This document shows positions 6,183-12,642 of a DNA stretch of 12,642 nt, one piece after another (within the stretch, counting starts at the first letter, position 1; every line of letters starts with the position of its first letter). Both the position numbers and the translations under genes were made by a program. The stretch spans positions 1 to 12,642 of the forward strand of contig JAUWLK010000052.1 in assembly GCA_030613745.1 (NCBI GenBank). Direction: 5' to 3'. This stretch comes from Flavobacteriaceae bacterium. Its GTDB lineage: Bacteria; Bacteroidota; Bacteroidia; Flavobacteriales; Flavobacteriaceae. The notes under the pieces were generated by a model that saw only the letters and a program-made list of their open reading frames with translations, ran no database searches and was not told the origin of the DNA.

Positions 6183-7532
6183 TTAACAATGATATATTTC
6201 ACTTTCTTTCATAAATGGATTCCCTTTAGCATGTAAAGGAACTTTACTAATTGAAGAAAATATAATAAAGATAAATAAACCTAAGAAAAAGGCAATTGAT
6301 GCTAATTCTGGCACACCAATACTCCAATCATTACCCACAGTAGCAGGAGAAATTAATTGGAAAATATCAATATAATGTCCAAATAAAATTACAATTCCTG
6401 TAAATACAACAAACCAAGGAATTTTTTTAAAATCTTTATCCATTAAAATAAAAATTGGAAATACAAAATTCAATATTAGCATGCCTATAAAAGGTAATTG
6501 GTATGATCCTATTAACCTTGGAAAGAAATATGCTGCATCTTCGGGTATATTTGCATACCATTGTAACATAAATTGATCAAACCAAAAATATGCCCAAAAT
6601 ATACTAAATCCAAACATGTATACACCTAAATCATGTACGTGACTATCAGTTACAAATGGTAAAACCCCTTTAGTTCTTAAATAAATTGTAACTAAAGCAA
6701 TTACAGTAACTCCTGATACCATCATACTTGCAAATACATAGAACGAATATAATTGGCTATACCAGTGAGGATCTAAAGACATTAGCCAATCAAATGACAT
6801 AAACAACTCTAATATTGCAAAAAGTACAATGAATATTATTGATAAATTAAAATTTTTCTTATATATTTTAATATCACCACTATTGTCTAAGGCAATTGAA
6901 TTTCTTCTTAAGATCCATCTGAATATATTGTAAACAAATAAATATATAAAACTTCTTATCAACCAACCAGATGTATTTAACCACCAGCTTTTTCCATCAA
7001 TTATAGCGTCATAGTTTTCGCTTGCCGGATCAAAAGTACCTTCAGCCATCCATGCATACATATGATTCATATGAAAACCCGAAGCTAATAAAAACAAAAA
7101 TAGTAAAATGGAGCCAGGTAAAATATATGCAGTAATTCCTTCCATTACTCTAAATAAAACTATTGACCAACCTGCTTGAGCTGCCCATTGAATAGCATAA
7201 AAAACCAAAACAAGTACAGCAATCATTAAAAAGAAAAAAGAAGCAATAAAAAAAGCTGTCCACGGACGGTTTTGCATTTGATGTAAAACATGCTCTAAAT
7301 GACTTTGTTCAGCCTCAGCACTATGTGATTCAGAATTTGCACTATCATGAGCCTCTGCTGTTGCATCTTGATCTGTTTGAACGGCATCATGAGTGCTTTC
7401 TTCATGATGTAAAATTTCTTTTACTTCTTCGGTAGTTTTAGGAGCTGAGAAAAATCCATAACCCATACCTAAAGCACCAAGAATCATTAATGCAATTGAA
7501 AACGTTTTTAATTTACCTGAAAATGTATACAT
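6183..7532 (-). CDS. actF: Alternative complex III subunit ActF (NrfD-like membrane protein)
   Basis: A 449-residue polytopic membrane subunit of the quinol:electron acceptor oxidoreductase, related to ActC. About ten hydrophobic segments are visible, the first at about 11-28 and the rest from about 92 to 427. The family-type stretch SFDWLMSLDPHWYS (246-259) supports the assignment. In known complexes ActF pairs with ActC in the membrane and is thought to help build a proton path, while quinol is bound by ActC; that role is carried over from the family. Between the first two helices lies an unusual loop (about 40-85) rich in His, Glu, Asp, Ala and Ser, with eight His. The chain ends in Cys449. 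The start codon is preceded by an AAATAAATA-rich leader without Shine-Dalgarno. It is the last act gene, 41 bases after actE, and is followed by a strong terminator. Confidence 0.95.
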   Translation of the reverse strand: MYTFSGKLKTFSIALMILGALGMGYGFFSAPKTTEEVKEILHHEESTHDAVQTDQDATAEAHDSANSESHSAEAEQSHLEHVLHQMQNRPWTAFFIASFFFLMIAVLVLVFYAIQWAAQAGWSIVLFRVMEGITAYILPGSILLFLFLLASGFHMNHMYAWMAEGTFDPASENYDAIIDGKSWWLNTSGWLIRSFIYLFVYNIFRWILRRNSIALDNSGDIKIYKKNFNLSIIFIVLFAILELFMSFDWLMSLDPHWYSQLYSFYVFASMMVSGVTVIALVTIYLRTKGVLPFVTDSHVHDLGVYMFGFSIFWAYFWFDQFMLQWYANIPEDAAYFFPRLIGSYQLPFIGMLILNFVFPIFILMDKDFKKIPWFVVFTGIVILFGHYIDIFQLISPATVGNDWSIGVPELASIAFFLGLFIFIIFSSISKVPLHAKGNPFMKESEIYHC

Positions 7533-7573
7533 TTTATATAGTGTATTTATTTTTTATTTATTCTTTTAATTTC

Positions 7574-8137
7574 CTATTTCAATAAATCCTTTCTTAATTT
7601 ATCAACATATTGAACTACTTGCCAGCGTTCATTATTATTTAATTGAGAAGCGTGAGAACCCATCATATTTCTACCATACATAATAACATGATAAGTACTT
7701 CCCTCTGTAATTTCTCTATCTTTATAATTAGGAACTCCTAAAATTTTTTCATTTTTCATTAAAATACCTTGTCCATCTCCAATATCCCCATGACATATAG
7801 CACAGTAAATATTATATAAATCTTTCCCTTTTTCTAAATTCTTATCATTAACAGCTATTGGTGAATGTAAAGAATCTTTAGCCATTTGATAACCTTCTTC
7901 ACTATTTGGATAATCATAAACAACAACGCCTCTTGCAATAGTTCCTTTTACAGGGAGTTGTGCACTTAAGCCATTTTTAAAATAAGGATTTGATGTATAT
8001 GTATCGTAAGGAATCGCTTCATACATATCGGTATCCGACATATATTGTATTTTTCTTTCAGTTGGTCTACTATCACTACAAGACGCTAGGAAGAGTAAAA
8101 TTAACCCGAAGTATGCTATATGTATAAAGTTTTTCAT
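7574..8137 (-). CDS. actE: Alternative complex III subunit ActE (mono-haem cytochrome c lipoprotein)
   Basis: A 187-residue periplasm-facing cytochrome c. The signal peptide ends in a lipobox (LASC), so Cys20 should be lipidated and anchor the mature protein in the membrane. One haem-binding motif, CAICH at 112-116, supplies His116 as the fifth ligand. Met158 or Met159 in YGRNMMGSH is the likely sixth ligand. The RWQVVQYVDKLR stretch near the end is the usual C-terminal helix of class I cytochromes c. In the complex ActE carries electrons with the pentahaem ActA towards the oxidase CuA site; the exact path here is inferred. It lies between actD (47 bases) and actF (41 bases), within the same transcript. 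Confidence 0.95.
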   Translation of the reverse strand: MKNFIHIAYFGLILLFLASCSDSRPTERKIQYMSDTDMYEAIPYDTYTSNPYFKNGLSAQLPVKGTIARGVVVYDYPNSEEGYQMAKDSLHSPIAVNDKNLEKGKDLYNIYCAICHGDIGDGQGILMKNEKILGVPNYKDREITEGSTYHVIMYGRNMMGSHASQLNNNERWQVVQYVDKLRKDLLK

Positions 8138-8184
8138 TTTAAATTTTATTTATTTTAAGGCGATTATAAATCACAATATCTTAC

Positions 8185-8709
8185 TTATTGTATTTCAGCA
8201 ACTTTAGTTTCTATGGCACCAGTTTTAACTAAAAAATCGGTCAATTCTTTTTCATCACCATCAATAACAACTTCCATTACAAATTTATCATCAGTTGTTC
8301 TCGGATCTGGGTTACTTGCCTTTTGAAAAGGCCAAATTTTACTACGCATATAAAAAGTTATAACCATTAAATGTGCAGCAAAAAATACTGTTAATTCAAA
8401 CATAATTGGAACAAATGCAGGCATATTTTCAGCATAACTGAAACTTGGTTTACCACCAATGTTTTGAGGCCAGTCTTGAATCATCATATAATTCATCATC
8501 CAAATTGAAAAAGCTAAACCAGTTAAACCGTAAATAAAAGCTGTTATTGCAATACGGGTTTCTTTTATACCCATAGCTTTTTCTAGACCATGTACAGGAA
8601 ATGGAGTAAACACTTCTTCAATTTTATGATTTGCTTCACGAGTTTCTTTAACTGCTTTTAAAAGAACATCGTCATCATCATACATTGCTTGAATTACTTT
8701 GTTGCTCAT
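8185..8709 (-). CDS. actD: Alternative complex III subunit ActD (DUF3341 protein)
   Basis: A 174-residue subunit with two membrane helices, about 53-76 and 97-121. Family marks are the N-terminal soluble part with FTPFPVHGLEKAMG (34-47) and the stretch PAFVPIMFELTVFFAAH (97-113). The N-terminal part holds a run of four Asp (11-14) and the C-terminal tail is soluble and acidic. ActD has no cofactor and is thought to stabilise the assembly. It sits 40 bases after actC and 47 before actE. The ATG is preceded by GAATAAATAAAATAAA, an A-rich leader like those of its neighbours. Confidence 0.94.
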   Translation of the reverse strand: MSNKVIQAMYDDDDVLLKAVKETREANHKIEEVFTPFPVHGLEKAMGIKETRIAITAFIYGLTGLAFSIWMMNYMMIQDWPQNIGGKPSFSYAENMPAFVPIMFELTVFFAAHLMVITFYMRSKIWPFQKASNPDPRTTDDKFVMEVVIDGDEKELTDFLVKTGAIETKVAEIQ

Positions 8710-8749
8710 TTTATTTTATTTATTCAATTATAAAAATTGTGATCTTTAA

Positions 8750-10138
8750 TTATTTATTGTCTCTTGCTCTTTTGTAACCATCACCCGATGATTTTAAAAT
8801 TGATTTTACTTCGGCTTGTGCCACTACAGGAAAAGTTCGTGCATATAACAAAAACAAAACAAAGAAGAAACCAATTGTTCCTACATAAATTCCAATATCA
8901 ACAAAAGTTGGTGAAAACTGTGTCCAAGTTGAAGGTAAATGACCTCTACTTAAGTTAATTACAATAATATCAAAACGTTCAAACCACATTCCTATATTTA
9001 TAATGATTGCCATAATAAATGAAGCTGTAAAGTTTGTTCGTACTTTTTTAATCCATAATAATTGTGGGAATATTCCATTACAGAAAATCAATATCCAAAA
9101 TGCCCACCAATAAGGACCGGTAGCAGCACCTATTGATAAGTAAGTGAAATCTTCATAAGAGCTACCTGAATACCATCCTACAAAAAATTCAGACATATAT
9201 GCTACCATAACTATACCACCTGTAAGCAAGATAACTTTATTCATATTTTCAATATGAAGACGTGTAATATATTCTTCTAAATTTGAAACCTTACGCATTA
9301 TAATAAGTAATGTTTGCACCATAGCAAATCCAGAAAAAACTGCACCGGCAACAAAATATGGAGGATATACTGTACTATGCCAACCAGGAATTACCGATGT
9401 AGCAAAGTCAAATGATACTATAGTATGCACAGAAAGTACCAGTGGTGTTGCTAAACCTGCCAACACTAAAGAAACTTCTTCAAAACGCTGCCAATCTTTT
9501 GCTCTACCTGTCCACCCAAAACTTAATAAACTGTATATTTTCTTTTGAAATGGTTTGGTTGCTCTATCTCTAATCATCGCAAAATCAGGTAATAAACCTG
9601 TCCACCAGAATACTATTGAAACTGATAAATAAGTTGAAATTGCAAAAACATCCCATAATAATGGTGAGTTAAAGTTAGTCCATAAAGAACCAAATTGATT
9701 TGGAATAGGTAATACCCAAGGAGCATTCCAAACTCTACCCATGTGTATAATTGGAAATAATCCTGCCTGAAATACAGCAAAAATAGTCATCGCTTCAGCA
9801 GAACGGTTAATACCCATTCTCCATTTTTGACGAAATAACAATAATACTGCTGATATAAGTGTACCTGCGTGACCAATACCAATCCACCAAACAAAATTAG
9901 TGATATCCCAAGCCCAGTTAATTTTATTGTTTAAACCCCAAACACCAATTCCTGTTCCAATTGTATATGTAATTGCACCAATTCCCCACAAAAAGGCAAC
10001 CAATGCTATACTAAATACTGCCCACCACCATTTATTGGCTTTTCCTTCAACAGGTGCTGCAATATCATTTGAAATGTCATGATAACTTTTATCTCCTAAA
10101 ATTAATGGTTCTCTAATAGGTGCTTCGTAATGAGACAT
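8750..10138 (-). CDS. actC: Alternative complex III subunit ActC (quinol-binding NrfD/PsrC-like membrane protein)
   Basis: A 462-residue integral membrane subunit with about ten hydrophobic segments from about 37 to 435, of the NrfD/PsrC family of membrane anchors. In alternative complex III this subunit holds the quinol site next to the iron-sulfur domain of ActB and starts electron transfer. Polar residues inside or at the ends of helices that could serve the site or a proton path are His132 (IIHMGR), Asp163 (LLWDVFA) and Asp244 (VSFDFA); placing them at the site is inference from family knowledge. The N-terminal tail (MSHYEAPIREPLILGDKSYH) is cytosolic and family-like. It follows actB by 60 bases, a gap that holds an 18-bp palindrome, and precedes actD by 40. 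Confidence 0.96.
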   Translation of the reverse strand: MSHYEAPIREPLILGDKSYHDISNDIAAPVEGKANKWWWAVFSIALVAFLWGIGAITYTIGTGIGVWGLNNKINWAWDITNFVWWIGIGHAGTLISAVLLLFRQKWRMGINRSAEAMTIFAVFQAGLFPIIHMGRVWNAPWVLPIPNQFGSLWTNFNSPLLWDVFAISTYLSVSIVFWWTGLLPDFAMIRDRATKPFQKKIYSLLSFGWTGRAKDWQRFEEVSLVLAGLATPLVLSVHTIVSFDFATSVIPGWHSTVYPPYFVAGAVFSGFAMVQTLLIIMRKVSNLEEYITRLHIENMNKVILLTGGIVMVAYMSEFFVGWYSGSSYEDFTYLSIGAATGPYWWAFWILIFCNGIFPQLLWIKKVRTNFTASFIMAIIINIGMWFERFDIIVINLSRGHLPSTWTQFSPTFVDIGIYVGTIGFFFVLFLLYARTFPVVAQAEVKSILKSSGDGYKRARDNK

Positions 10139-10179
10139 AGTTTTTTATAATATTAATTTATTTTCTATTTTTTTACTTC

Positions 10180-10197
10180 AGATATTATATAATATCT
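10180..10197. repeat. 18-bp perfect palindrome between actB and actC
   Basis: AGATATTATATAATATCT is its own reverse complement. It begins one base after the actB stop codon and has no T tract on the minus strand, so it is not an intrinsic terminator. It could be a protein-binding site or a weak mRNA hairpin, or simply chance in AT-rich sequence. Confidence 0.6.
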
Positions 10198-10198
10198 A

Positions 10199-12642
10199 CT
10201 AGCTTTCGTTTGTATTATTAACTTTTAATTGGTAGAAAACATTAGGCTTAGTTCCTACAAAATCTAACAATTTAAAGCTTCTGTCATCTTTTTCTAAATG
10301 AGCGACTTTACTTGAATCATCATTTACATCACCAAATACCATTGCACCAGTAGGACAAGCATTTGTACATGCTGTTTGGAATTCTCCATCAGCAACAGCT
10401 CTTCCTTCTTTTTTCGCTTTCAATATTGTGGCTTGAGTCATTTGAATACACATTGAGCATTTTTCCATTACACCACGCGATCTTACAACTACATCTGGGT
10501 TCAATACCATTTTTCCTAAATCATTGTTCATATTATAATCAAACTCAGTATTATCAAAATACTTAAACCAATTAAATCTACGAACTCTATAAGGGCAGTT
10601 ATTTGCACAATAACGAGTTCCCACACAACGGTTATACGCCATTTGGTTTTGACCTTGACGACCGTGAGAAGTTGCTGCTACAGGACAAACTGTTTCACAA
10701 GGTGCGTGATTACAATGTTGACACATAACTGGTTGGAAAGATACTTCAGGATTATCTGACGGGTGTGTTTGTGCATTGAAAAATTCTCCTGATCCAAAAA
10801 TACCTTCTTCTTTACCTTTTTCAACTGTCATTTCTGAAGAGTAATATCTGTCAATACGCAACCAATGCATATCTCTACTAAGTCTTATTTCTTGTTTACC
10901 AACTACAGGAACATTATTTTCAACATGGCAAGCAATAATACAAGCCGCACAACCAGTACAAGTTGCTAAATCAATTGATAAATTAAACTTTGTACCTAAA
11001 GAATCATCAAATTTTTGCCATAAGTCAACTTTATCTTGTGTAACTTCTTGGTGATCTAATGAAAATACAGGAGCTGCATTCCAGTCGTCTTTTGGTTTAG
11101 AAATAAAATCTGCTAAAGTAGTTTCTTTTGTGATTTCACCTTCTCTACCCATTATGGTGTGTTGTAATTGAACGCAAGCAAATTTATGTTCGCCTGTAAC
11201 TTTTTCAATACTTACACTTTGGAAATAACTATTTGAATTTATTAGAGGATAAGCGTTTGCACCTATCATCATTTCATCATTCATTCCTGCTTCTCTTCCA
11301 TAACCTAAAGCTATAGAAACAGAACCTGGCGTTTGACCTGGTTGAATATAAACCGCTACATCGTTCAATGTTACTCCGTTAGCAGTAACATTAACTAAAT
11401 CACCATTTAAAGCACCATTATCAACTGTCCAGTTTTTAAGATCTAATTTTTCAGCATCTATACGAGATACTAATAAATAATTATCCCAAGAAGTTCTGGT
11501 AATTGGATCTGGCAATTCTTGTAACCTAGGGTTATTTGCTTGTTGACCGTCTCCTAAACCTATTTTTGTATAAACAGTTAATTCTAGATCACTACCTTTT
11601 ATTTTTGATAATGCTGAACCTACAGCATTAATGTCAATTTCATTAACTACAATTTCACTTTCTGGCAATACAACAGTAAAAGTACCATCATGTAATGTTT
11701 TATTCCATGATTTTCCTCCTAATATATTTGCTTGCCATTGGCCTTTAAGATAATCGTAATAGCTTTCATTACTACCTGTCCATTTTAATAAAGTACATTG
11801 AAACTGACGTGTATCAAATAACTGACTAATTGTTGGTTGCACTAAACTATACTGACCTTTTTTAATCATTACATCACCCCATGACTCTAAATAGTGAGGA
11901 ATTGCAACAACATATTGTGAAGCATTTGCAGTTTCATTTGGAGTCATTGCAAAAGTAACTGATAATTTCACTTTTTTCAAAGCTTCAATAAATTCACTTG
12001 CATTTGGTAAAGTATAAACCGGATTGGTATTATGCATAATTACTGCACCTACATTTCCAGCTTTCATATCTTTAATTAATCGAGCAACTTTAGCATCATC
12101 ACCATGACGAACATTTTTTGTTGCTACAACATCAATCACATCACTTTGTATTGCATTATTTATTGCTAACGCGAGTAATTGAGCATTTTCATCTTGAACT
12201 CCTGTAATGACAATAGCTTTTTTACCGGCTTTTTTAATCTGAGCTGCTGCTTTCTGAACGGCATTATTTATTGGTGATGCTTCACGAGTTGCAATACCTT
12301 TAACAACTGCTTGGTACAATTTTATCATTACCAATGCTTGTTGAGATGGCTTAACAACAACTCGTTTATCTGCATTTCCACCCGTAAGTGTCATGTTTGA
12401 TTCAAATTGAATATGACGTGACATTTTACCATTTTTTGGACGTCTTCCTTTAGAATAACCAGTTTCAAAACCTCCTCCTTGCCAATCACCCAAGAAATCA
12501 GCTACAACTGAAATTATTACTTCTGCTTTGCTAAAATCATAATCAGGTAAAGTTCTAACACCGTACATTTTTTCAAATGCATTTAAAGCAGCATCTTCAG
12601 AAATAGCATCATAAACCACATGCTCTACATTACCAAATTGTT
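10199..12642 (-). CDS. actB: Alternative complex III subunit ActB (molybdopterin-like domain plus ferredoxin domain), 5' end outside window
   Basis: The reading frame is open to the window edge (residues QFGNVEHVVYDA precede any possible start), so the N-terminus is missing; about 813 codons are visible of a protein that usually has about 1,000. The first two thirds resemble the molybdopterin oxidoreductase fold, which in this complex holds no molybdenum. The C-terminal third is a ferredoxin domain with four cysteine groups: CTGCAACIIAC (about 10931-10963), CQHCNHAPCETVC (about 10688-10726), CVGTRYCANNC (about 10596-10628) and CSMC (about 10450-10461) with CTNAC (about 10361-10375). Known family members carry three [4Fe-4S] and one [3Fe-4S] cluster here and receive electrons from quinol at ActC. 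The full protein usually has a Tat-like signal, which cannot be checked here. It leads the visible operon; actA is expected upstream. Confidence 0.95.
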   Translation of the reverse strand, partial: QFGNVEHVVYDAISEDAALNAFEKMYGVRTLPDYDFSKAEVIISVVADFLGDWQGGGFETGYSKGRRPKNGKMSRHIQFESNMTLTGGNADKRVVVKPSQQALVMIKLYQAVVKGIATREASPINNAVQKAAAQIKKAGKKAIVITGVQDENAQLLALAINNAIQSDVIDVVATKNVRHGDDAKVARLIKDMKAGNVGAVIMHNTNPVYTLPNASEFIEALKKVKLSVTFAMTPNETANASQYVVAIPHYLESWGDVMIKKGQYSLVQPTISQLFDTRQFQCTLLKWTGSNESYYDYLKGQWQANILGGKSWNKTLHDGTFTVVLPESEIVVNEIDINAVGSALSKIKGSDLELTVYTKIGLGDGQQANNPRLQELPDPITRTSWDNYLLVSRIDAEKLDLKNWTVDNGALNGDLVNVTANGVTLNDVAVYIQPGQTPGSVSIALGYGREAGMNDEMMIGANAYPLINSNSYFQSVSIEKVTGEHKFACVQLQHTIMGREGEITKETTLADFISKPKDDWNAAPVFSLDHQEVTQDKVDLWQKFDDSLGTKFNLSIDLATCTGCAACIIACHVENNVPVVGKQEIRLSRDMHWLRIDRYYSSEMTVEKGKEEGIFGSGEFFNAQTHPSDNPEVSFQPVMCQHCNHAPCETVCPVAATSHGRQGQNQMAYNRCVGTRYCANNCPYRVRRFNWFKYFDNTEFDYNMNNDLGKMVLNPDVVVRSRGVMEKCSMCIQMTQATILKAKKEGRAVADGEFQTACTNACPTGAMVFGDVNDDSSKVAHLEKDDRSFKLLDFVGTKPNVFYQLKVNNTNES

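Noticed and set aside
8725..8739. CAATT/AATTG hairpin between actC and actD
   Set aside because: Arms of only 5 bp made almost wholly of A and T, with no U tract; expected by chance in this sequence.
12617..12619. GTG at the right edge as the start of actB
   Set aside because: The frame stays open through seven more codons to the window edge, and the visible part lacks the N-terminal region expected of ActB, so this is an internal valine.
10199..12642. A working molybdenum oxidoreductase with its iron-sulfur partner
   Set aside because: The neighbours ActC, ActD, ActE and ActF identify the alternative complex III subunit, whose molybdopterin-like domain is known to lack the cofactor.
1..12642. 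Mobile element, CRISPR array, tRNA or rRNA
   Set aside because: No transposase or integrase, no spaced repeat series, no terminal inverted repeats and no RNA gene signature was seen on either strand.

Overview
The window comes from an AT-rich (roughly one third G+C) genome of the phylum Bacteroidota, most likely a member of the Flavobacteriaceae. Four things support this: the gene content and order (alternative complex III followed by an A-type cytochrome oxidase), the absence of Shine-Dalgarno sequences ahead of every visible start with A-rich leaders instead, a TAnnTTTG promoter element of the Bacteroidota type, and signal peptides ending in A-Q or LASC. The assignment is by recognition of families, not by a search.

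Almost the whole window is one respiratory locus on the minus strand. Reading in the direction of transcription (high to low coordinates), it holds the C-terminal four fifths of actB (iron-sulfur/molybdopterin-like subunit, cut by the window edge), actC (quinol-binding NrfD-like membrane subunit), actD (DUF3341), actE (mono-haem cytochrome c lipoprotein) and actF (second NrfD-like membrane subunit). A strong intrinsic terminator follows actF. Then come coxB and coxA (cytochrome oxidase subunits II and I), which appear to have their own promoter, and a second strong terminator. actA (pentahaem cytochrome) and the 5' end of actB should lie beyond position 12642. Subunit III of the oxidase is not in the window.

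Together these genes form the terminal part of an aerobic respiratory chain. Alternative complex III oxidises menaquinol in the membrane (ActC), passes electrons through iron-sulfur clusters and c-haems (ActB, ActA, ActE), and delivers them to the CuA site of CoxB and on to the haem/CuB oxygen-reducing site of CoxA. Alternative complex III and an aa3 oxidase are known to form a supercomplex in Flavobacterium johnsoniae, and this gene order fits such an assembly.

Downstream of coxA, on the same strand but past a terminator, lies a membrane-anchored penicillin acylase family Ntn-hydrolase. Convergent to it, at the left edge on the plus strand, is a small exported TPR-repeat protein. The two are separated by a 96-base region with a long-looped inverted repeat that could terminate transcription from both sides.

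I do not see a new biological system. The respiratory locus is a known type and is intact as far as it can be seen. The points worth a second look are smaller: the control region between actF and coxB (terminator, a perfect 15-bp direct repeat, a dyad and a promoter within 130 bases), the lineage-type oddities of CoxB (Lys in the CuA loop, extra membrane segments, charged insertion), the His/acid-rich loop of ActF, an in-frame 15-bp tandem duplication inside the acylase membrane anchor, and a nested dyad in the acylase leader. No RNA gene, CRISPR array, insertion sequence or gene-free stretch over 300 bases was found.
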